NCBI GenBank assembly: GCA_039029935.1
Contig: JBCCFC010000410.1
Coordinates: 1 to 10,077 of the forward strand
DNA length: 10,077 bases
DNA from: G039029935 sp039029935
GTDB lineage: Bacteria; Chloroflexota; Anaerolineae; Caldilineales; Caldilineaceae
Reading direction: 5' to 3'
Made by a program: the position numbers and the translations under genes. Shown here piece after piece: positions 6,172 through 10,077 of this stretch (the stretch's first letter is position 1; each line of letters begins with the position of its first letter). Under the pieces are notes generated by a model. It did not search any database. It was not told the DNA's origin and worked only from the letters and a program-made list of their open reading frames with translations.

Positions 6172-7119
6172 TCACACCAAACGATTGAGAATCGGTTCGC
6201 CCTTCAAGCCAGCAATCAAGTTGTCCACACTGCGCTGCGCCATCCGCGTTCGTGTTTGGAGGGCATTACTACCCAAATGCGGCAGAATGATGATATTGTC
6301 AAGTGTCAACATAGGATGGTCACGTGGCAGCGGCTCTGGCTCGGTGACATCGGTTGCAACACCTGCGATGACTTTGTTTTGCAGTGCATGGACAATGGCA
6401 TCATGATCCATGACACCACCACGGGCGGCGTTGATCAAATACGCAGTCGGCTTCATCATCTCCAATTCTTTATAGCTAATCAGGTGATGCGTTTCCGGTG
6501 TCATCGGCACATTTAACGTCACAAAATCCGCTTCTTGGAGCAGTTCGGGCAGGGTGGCATAGGTCACGCCTAGTTCTGCTTCGGCTTCCAGATTACGGTT
6601 GCGGTTGTGATAGATCACTTTCATATCAAAGCCGCTGGCGCGTTTTGCCACTTCTTTGCCAATGTTGCCCAACCCAACAATGCCCAATGTTGAGCCATGA
6701 ATATCAAAGCCCTGATAGATGTTGAAATCCATCTCTGTAAATTCAGGACTCTTGGCATACTCAAACCCAGGCACAATGTTGCGCGCAATCGCCATCATCA
6801 GCGCAAAGGTCATGTCAGCGGTTGCGCCATCCACCAAGTTGGGTGTGTTGCTCACAGGTATCCCCCGCGCTTTGGCATCCGCCAAGTTGACATGATCAAT
6901 ACCCACGCCAAAGTTGCTGATCATACGCAAATTAGGCATCGAGTCCATCACAGGACCATCAATGATTGGATGACCATAGAGCAACATGCCCTCAGCAGAA
7001 GCCAGTAGCGCAGGGTCTGTATCTGCTCCCGTCCAAATATTGACCTCACAATCGACCTCCGCCAACATCCCCAACAGGACATCCGACAGAACCGCTTCGG
7101 TTAAGACTTTATAACCCAT
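6172..7119 (-). CDS. D-isomer-specific 2-hydroxyacid dehydrogenase, glyoxylate/hydroxypyruvate reductase-like
   Basis: NAD(P)-dependent oxidoreductase interconverting 2-oxoacids and D-2-hydroxyacids in the cytoplasm. The 315-residue product has the substrate-loop motif NFGVGIDHVNL (69-79), the Rossmann motif GIVGLGNIGKEVAKRA (146-161), catalytic R233 in NAARGG, the acid E262 in TEPEPLP and catalytic H281 in LPHLGS. After the second Rossmann strand the sequence is VIYHNRNRN instead of the acidic residue typical of NAD-users, so NADPH preference is likely, as in GRHPR-type reductases. AGGAG lies 9 nt before the ATG. The exact substrate (glyoxylate, hydroxypyruvate or another 2-oxoacid) cannot be told. 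It lies downstream of the Gfo/Idh/MocA gene after a 172-bp repeat-filled gap and upstream of the toxin-antitoxin pair. A role with the LarA-like racemase is possible. Confidence 0.88.
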   Translation of the reverse strand: MGYKVLTEAVLSDVLLGMLAEVDCEVNIWTGADTDPALLASAEGMLLYGHPIIDGPVMDSMPNLRMISNFGVGIDHVNLADAKARGIPVSNTPNLVDGATADMTFALMMAIARNIVPGFEYAKSPEFTEMDFNIYQGFDIHGSTLGIVGLGNIGKEVAKRASGFDMKVIYHNRNRNLEAEAELGVTYATLPELLQEADFVTLNVPMTPETHHLISYKELEMMKPTAYLINAARGGVMDHDAIVHALQNKVIAGVATDVTEPEPLPRDHPMLTLDNIIILPHLGSNALQTRTRMAQRSVDNLIAGLKGEPILNRLV

Positions 7120-7142
7120 GAATAACTTCTCCTGTAAATTAG

Positions 7143-7281
7143 CCGCAGAGAGGGAAAGAGTGAATAGTGAATAGCGAATAGTGAAGAATGAATAGTCGGA
7201 ATTGGATTAATCACCTTGTCACCTTGTCACCCTCTCACTCTCTCACCCATTCTCCTCTGTGCTCTCTGCGTCCTCTGCGGT
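7143..7281. repeat. Composite intergenic repeat element A
   Basis: It fills the gap between two minus-strand genes. Left arm CCGCAGAG (7143-7150) is an inverted match to CTCTGCGG (7273-7280). Inside it, five 7-bp units run from 7159 to 7193 (AGTGAAT twice, then AGCGAAT, AGTGAAG, AATGAAT). Five 8-bp units beginning TCAC run from 7211 to 7250 (TCACCTTG twice, then TCACCCTC, TCACTCTC, TCACCCAT). The right arm carries three CTCTG-type modules (7254-7280). The right edge lies 10 bp from the stop codon of the Gfo/Idh/MocA gene. No coding potential is seen. Confidence 0.85.
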
Positions 7282-7291
7282 AAAAAATTTC

Positions 7292-8290
7292 TTAGTTCTT
7301 CGGTGTAACCCATGCCTGTGAGTTCGCTGCCTCGTACAATGCTGCCATGACATCGCTGCGTGCTGCGGCTTCTCGTGCACCCACCAGTGGGACGTCCTCT
7401 TTGCCACCGACGGCGTCCAAGAAAAGGTCGAAGGCGTGCGGCCATTGCTCTGGCAAGTCGGTCCAAGGCTCTTTGCCATCTGCGCCTTCAACGTTGCTAC
7501 TGGTGAAGAAGAGTTGACCATTGCTCACATGGGCATGACCCTCTGTACCGCTGACCATGATATTGACAGGATTGGCGACGTCAACCCAGCCTGCGGCGAG
7601 ACTACCGATGACACCGTTTTTGAACTTGAGCAAGCCCTCACCTGTCTCATCACAGCCATATTTATTGAAGGCGGTGTCAATGGTGGCGGTCACGTTCTCA
7701 ACATCACCCAAGAGCCACATCATGATGTCCAATGAATGTGTCCCCAAGTCTCCAAACGCACCCACACCTGCCTGCGCCAAGTCGGTCATCCACAGGTAAT
7801 CTGGCGTGAAGATATCGCGCATGGCACCAGAGTGACAGTTGCAGTGACGGAGACGGGTGATCTTGCCGAAGCTACCCGCATCAATGTGCGTTTTGATAAA
7901 TTGATGAATGGGGTGGCCGCGCTGGAAGTAGCCAGTCTGAAAGAGTACACCCGATTCATCAATCGCGTCAGCCATCGCATAGGCATCATCCGCAGCCATA
8001 CCCAATGGTTTTTCCACAAACATGTGCTTCTTGGCCGATGCCGCTGCACGGACCAATGGCTCATGGCGATCTGTTTCGGAGCAGATAATCGCTGCATCCA
8101 GTGAACCATCGCCCCAAATGGCGTCCACATCGCTCACGACACTTGCATTGAGTTCACCACCCCACTTTTCTGCTCGTGCTGCATCGTGGTCCCATACAGA
8201 AACCACCTCCACATCTTCACGTCCCTGTAAACGCTTGGCAAAGCCTGGTGTATGAATATGTCCACAGCCTACTAAGGCAACTTTCGTCAT
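7292..8290 (-). CDS. Gfo/Idh/MocA-family NAD(P)-dependent oxidoreductase
   Basis: Predicted dehydrogenase of the glucose-fructose oxidoreductase / inositol dehydrogenase family, which oxidises or reduces sugars, cyclitols and related compounds. The 332-residue product has an N-terminal Rossmann fold with VALVGCGHIH (4-13), a variant of GxGxxG with His at the fifth and seventh places, then the catalytic-lysine motif FVEKPLG (91-97, K94). The C-terminal substrate domain carries GDLGTHSLDIM (180-190), with D181 and H185 as the usual catalytic or substrate-positioning residues. It has no signal peptide, so it is likely cytoplasmic. The ATG at 8290 has GGAG 8 nt upstream in an A-rich leader. It lies downstream of the PhyH-type gene, separated by composite element B. 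The substrate is unknown, because the family is too broad for sequence alone. Confidence 0.87.
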   Translation of the reverse strand: MTKVALVGCGHIHTPGFAKRLQGREDVEVVSVWDHDAARAEKWGGELNASVVSDVDAIWGDGSLDAAIICSETDRHEPLVRAAASAKKHMFVEKPLGMAADDAYAMADAIDESGVLFQTGYFQRGHPIHQFIKTHIDAGSFGKITRLRHCNCHSGAMRDIFTPDYLWMTDLAQAGVGAFGDLGTHSLDIMMWLLGDVENVTATIDTAFNKYGCDETGEGLLKFKNGVIGSLAAGWVDVANPVNIMVSGTEGHAHVSNGQLFFTSSNVEGADGKEPWTDLPEQWPHAFDLFLDAVGGKEDVPLVGAREAAARSDVMAALYEAANSQAWVTPKN

Positions 8291-8316
8291 GTTATTTTCT
8301 CCGTTTTTTTAATTTT

Positions 8317-8442
8317 ACCGCAGAGAGCGCGGAGAACGCAGAGTGAAGAGTGAAGAGTTACAGTTATCAAGTTTACCCATCTCCCCATCTCCCCCTCTCC
8401 CCATCTCCCCATCTCCTCTGCGTCCTCCGCGCTCTCTGCGGT
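8317..8442. repeat. Composite intergenic repeat element B with 27-bp terminal inverted repeats
   Basis: The left arm 8317-8343 starts ACCGCAGAGAGCGCGGAG and matches the reverse complement of the right arm 8416-8442 at 26 of 27 bases (the mismatch is A8335 against C8424). Between the arms lie two 7-bp units AGTGAAG (8342-8355) and an 8-bp array at 8379-8416: ATCTCCCC twice, CTCTCCCC, ATCTCCCC, then ATCTCC. The right edge is 6 bp from the PhyH-gene stop. As RNA it would form a long GC-rich stem with a loop of about 72 nt. It has the same order of parts as element A. Confidence 0.9.
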
Positions 8443-8448
8443 TAATTA

Positions 8449-9273
8449 TTATGGTCGTATAAAGTCCCCGAAGAGATAATCAATCGGTTCATCTGTAAAC
8501 ACGACATTATGATCGATCTCATCGGTATTAAAGGCGTCTTCACAGCCCTTGTTAAAGCGCAACGTTTGGTTGCGTTGTCGCCAGTGGATATTATGCACCA
8601 ACGCAATCATGTGACGCAACTCGTCTGATTCATTGGGGACACCGCGATGCCAGACACGCATGTCGCGGATGAGAACATCACCCTTTTTGGTGGTGCCGCG
8701 AATCGGTGGCTCTACTTCACGTCTCTGTTCTCTGAGTTCATCGGTCAACGCCTCTGGGACCATGTTTGTGCCAGGCCATAACTCAATTGCACCGTTGCCT
8801 TCATGCACATCCATTAGTGCCATGTTGATCACCAGTGACGCAGGTGGGTGGGCGATGGGGAGATTAGCCCAGAGATGTCGTTGGTCAGGGTGGAGTGGTT
8901 GTGCGGTGCTGCCGGGGCAGTTGGTATTGCCATTGTAGAAGCTGTTGAACACACCTTCGCCAAGGACGCCCTTGGTCACCTGGATGATAAAGGGGTTGGC
9001 GACGATGTCGCTAAAGACATAGGGCGCAAAGGGTGGTGGTCCCTGTTGCAGATGACCACGCAGCCGCCCGGCTCCACCCCATTTTGCGGCTTTGATCAGC
9101 GTATGTGAGTCATCGGTCATCTTCTCGCGCAAAATGTCGAGATGATCGTGGTCAACGACATTCTCGAGGACGAGGAAACCTGTCGTGTTGATGGCGTTGA
9201 TGGCTTGGTCAACTTTGTCTTGCGCCATTTTGTTGGCAGCGTGTTCTTCTGGTGATAGTTGTAGTCTTAGCAT
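8449..9273 (-). CDS. Phytanoyl-CoA dioxygenase (PhyH) family Fe(II)/2-oxoglutarate oxygenase
   Basis: Predicted non-haem iron, 2-oxoglutarate-dependent oxygenase that hydroxylates an unactivated carbon of a small molecule. The 274-residue product opens with a charged helix (1-30) and then TGFLVLENVV (31-40), the usual start of the PhyH cupin-like core. The iron ligands are H128 and D130 in PLHPDQ and H209 in VWHRGVP. R220, in the segment after the distal His, is the likely 2-oxoglutarate-binding arginine. IELWPGTN (163-170) is the conserved strand-turn before the distal half. All catalytic residues are present, so the enzyme is probably active. AAGGAA sits about 7 nt before the ATG at 9273. 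It is the first of three same-strand metabolic genes. The substrate is unknown; bacterial members rarely act on phytanoyl-CoA. Confidence 0.85.
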   Translation of the reverse strand: MLRLQLSPEEHAANKMAQDKVDQAINAINTTGFLVLENVVDHDHLDILREKMTDDSHTLIKAAKWGGAGRLRGHLQQGPPPFAPYVFSDIVANPFIIQVTKGVLGEGVFNSFYNGNTNCPGSTAQPLHPDQRHLWANLPIAHPPASLVINMALMDVHEGNGAIELWPGTNMVPEALTDELREQRREVEPPIRGTTKKGDVLIRDMRVWHRGVPNESDELRHMIALVHNIHWRQRNQTLRFNKGCEDAFNTDEIDHNVVFTDEPIDYLFGDFIRP

Positions 9274-9325
9274 AGTGTTTTTCCTTAGATTGTGGTTAAA
9301 AAAAGCGCGGGAGCCAGTACTGATA

Positions 9326-9740
9326 TCAGCCCCTGAGCCAATTTGCAGTTTGTAATGTGGGGACTCTTTGGAAATCTTTATCGGTGGTTAGTAAAGTTAG
9401 ATCATTCCACAAAGCAATTGTCGCAATCATTGAGTCAATGGCATCAAGCTGTTTGCCTTTCTTGCGTAATTGAATTCGCAACATAGCCGCTTCTTTCGCC
9501 ACCATTTCATTAACTTCGTAAATCACAAAACTGCGACGGAAGCGAGTTCCATTTTTGTAAATTTTTCTTAGAACGTTTGATTGTGCCGATACCGTATAAA
9601 AATTCGTTCAAGGCAACCGAGGCGACAACAAACGTTTCACCTGACTCTGCTAGTTTAAGCACCCGATTTCGGAGAGGATGCCCTATCGTAACCAATGGCG
9701 ATAGATGGTTGGTATCAAATATGTAATCATTCACGACCAT
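9326..9740 (-). pseudogene. PIN-domain toxin (VapC-like) split by a +1 frameshift
   Basis: Two adjacent frames make up one PIN domain. The first (9740-9510) gives residues 1-71 with YIFDTNHLSPLV (D9) and ALNEFL (E46) before running into a stop. The second (9526-9326) continues IYEVNEM and holds LDAIDSMIATIAL (D99/D102) and LLTTDKDF (D120/D122). The frames join at AAAA 9527-9530 (TTTT on the coding strand). Removing one base yields a single 137-residue protein, the normal size, with all acidic residues in place. GGAG lies about 5 nt before the ATG, and the gene overlaps the upstream antitoxin-like gene by 10 bp. It is either a recently inactivated toxin or a sequencing/assembly error in a short homopolymer. 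A programmed frameshift is less likely, since no clear slippery site is seen. Confidence 0.8.
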
Positions 9741-9940
9741 AACTTCTCCATTCTATCCAGCTCTTTTTGTGTATTTTCTAGACTTTCAGCTTTCATTTGT
9801 GCTTCTAATTCTTGCCACTCTCGATTCCATTCATCAACATCAAAGTCAGGGTCAGGCTCTGTAACAGGATTGGAAAGATACTCTGCTAATCGTCCATCCC
9901 CAGGTTTAATCAGATGCTGAGGGAATGGTTTACTCCTCAA
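9731..9940 (-). CDS. Putative antitoxin upstream of the split PIN toxin
   Basis: A small acidic protein of at least 69 residues. The C-terminal half, from DPDFDVDEWNREW (29-41) onward, is a long charged helix suited to binding a PIN toxin. The stop overlaps the toxin start by 10 bp, so pairing with the toxin is inferred from position. The start is uncertain. The TTG at 9940 is the first ordinary start in frame, but the reading frame stays open and protein-like to about 9982 (…THYDLSLEEFIEKL), with an upstream TGA at 10001-10003. An ATG at 9983-9981 is one base out of frame; dropping one C from the CCC just after it would give a start MHHYDLSLEEF. The real gene may therefore be about 83 residues with its own indel. 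I recognise no named antitoxin family. Confidence 0.6.
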   Translation of the reverse strand: MRSKPFPQHLIKPGDGRLAEYLSNPVTEPDPDFDVDEWNREWQELEAQMKAESLENTQKELDRMEKLWS

Positions 9941-9983
9941 TTTTTCGATGAACTCTTCTAAAGATAAATCGTAATGGGTGCAT

Positions 9984-10045
9984 TCCCAAAGTATGTTAAA
10001 TCAGGAAGGGAGAGGGGACTGAGATTGTTGGAGAAGGAGGAAAGA
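9984..10045. other. Purine-rich divergent intergenic region
   Basis: This short spacer separates the minus-strand antitoxin-like gene from a plus-strand gene at the window edge, so it should hold two divergent promoters. The plus strand is markedly purine-rich (GGAAGGGAGAGGGG at 10003-10016, GGAGAAGGAGGAAAGA at 10030-10045). No clear -35/-10 pair was identified. Confidence 0.4.
10034..10040 (+). promoter_or_regulatory. Full-match Shine-Dalgarno sequence AAGGAGG
   Basis: AAGGAGG is the full complement of the usual 16S 3' tail. It sits 5 nt before an ATG at 10046, making it the best ribosome site in the window and strong evidence for a gene starting there. Confidence 0.65.
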
Positions 10046-10077
10046 ATGTCGGGAGAGATTAAGCATGAAAATGTGCC
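10046..10077 (+). CDS. Start of a gene running off the window edge (partial)
   Basis: Only ten complete codons are visible (MSGEIKHENV), open to the window end, so the product cannot be identified. The call rests on the ATG preceded at 5 nt by AAGGAGG and on the absence of any competing gene over this stretch. It is transcribed divergently from the antitoxin-like gene at 9731-9940. Confidence 0.5.
   Translation, partial: MSGEIKHENV

Noticed and set aside
7227..7291. Small minus-strand peptides encoded over the intergenic repeats (readings such as FFTAEDAEST).
   Set aside because: They are translations of the CGCAGAG repeat module, a frequent source of spurious predictions.
7736..8130. Long open frames on both strands overlapping the Gfo/Idh/MocA gene.
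   Set aside because: They are shadow frames of a gene with clear motifs; their products are rich in Arg, His and Met with no domain-like pattern.
5401..9334. A shared 10-mer, ATCAGCCCCT, next to the 3' ends of both PIN genes (5401-5410 and 9325-9334), as a possible attachment site.
   Set aside because: In the second case it is part of the coding end of the toxin, and many 10-mer matches are expected by chance in 10 kb on two strands.

Overview
The window looks like a chromosomal stretch of an uncultured bacterium with mid-range G+C. Genes carry Shine-Dalgarno-type ribosome sites, lie close together, and are separated by short spacers full of low-complexity repeats. The gene families (TrmI-type tRNA methyltransferase, CehA/McbA-like PHP protein, LarA-like protein, Gfo/Idh/MocA and PhyH proteins, PIN toxins) together with CGCAGAG-type and 7/8-bp intergenic repeats resemble Chloroflexota (Anaerolineae-like) genomes. 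That placement is an inference at low to moderate confidence; no marker here fixes the taxon.

Layout, plus-strand half: 1-154 is a tandem array of a 55-bp palindrome-rich repeat. It is followed by a tRNA m1A58 methyltransferase (trmI, 177-1142), a PHP metallohydrolase (1276-2379), a LarA-family nickel-pincer enzyme (2435-3709), an uncharacterised PD-(D/E)XK-like protein (3738-4388) and the aspartate carbamoyltransferase catalytic subunit (pyrB, 4420-5397). The spacers are short enough for partial co-transcription, but the functions are mixed.

Layout, minus-strand half (read right to left): a small antitoxin-like gene plus a frameshifted PIN toxin (9940-9326), a PhyH-type dioxygenase (9273-8449), a Gfo/Idh/MocA dehydrogenase (8290-7292), a D-2-hydroxyacid dehydrogenase (7119-6172), and an intact antitoxin/PIN toxin pair (6144-5411) that converges on pyrB. 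The three metabolic genes are thus bracketed by two toxin-antitoxin modules on the same strand. At the right edge a new plus-strand gene begins at 10046 behind a perfect AAGGAGG.

How they may work together: LarA-type enzymes interconvert 2-hydroxyacid enantiomers and the D-2-hydroxyacid dehydrogenase acts on one enantiomer, while the PhyH and Gfo/Idh/MocA proteins are a common pair in catabolism of small organic or sugar-like compounds. A link between them is plausible but not shown.

The most unusual material is non-coding. It includes the 55-bp palindrome array with one hairpin flipped to its exact reverse complement, two composite intergenic elements sharing one architecture (CGCAGAG arms, a 7-bp array and an 8-bp array; one has a 27-bp inverted repeat), 8-bp direct-repeat arrays in four intergenic gaps, and a large two-part stem-loop inside the pyrB coding sequence.
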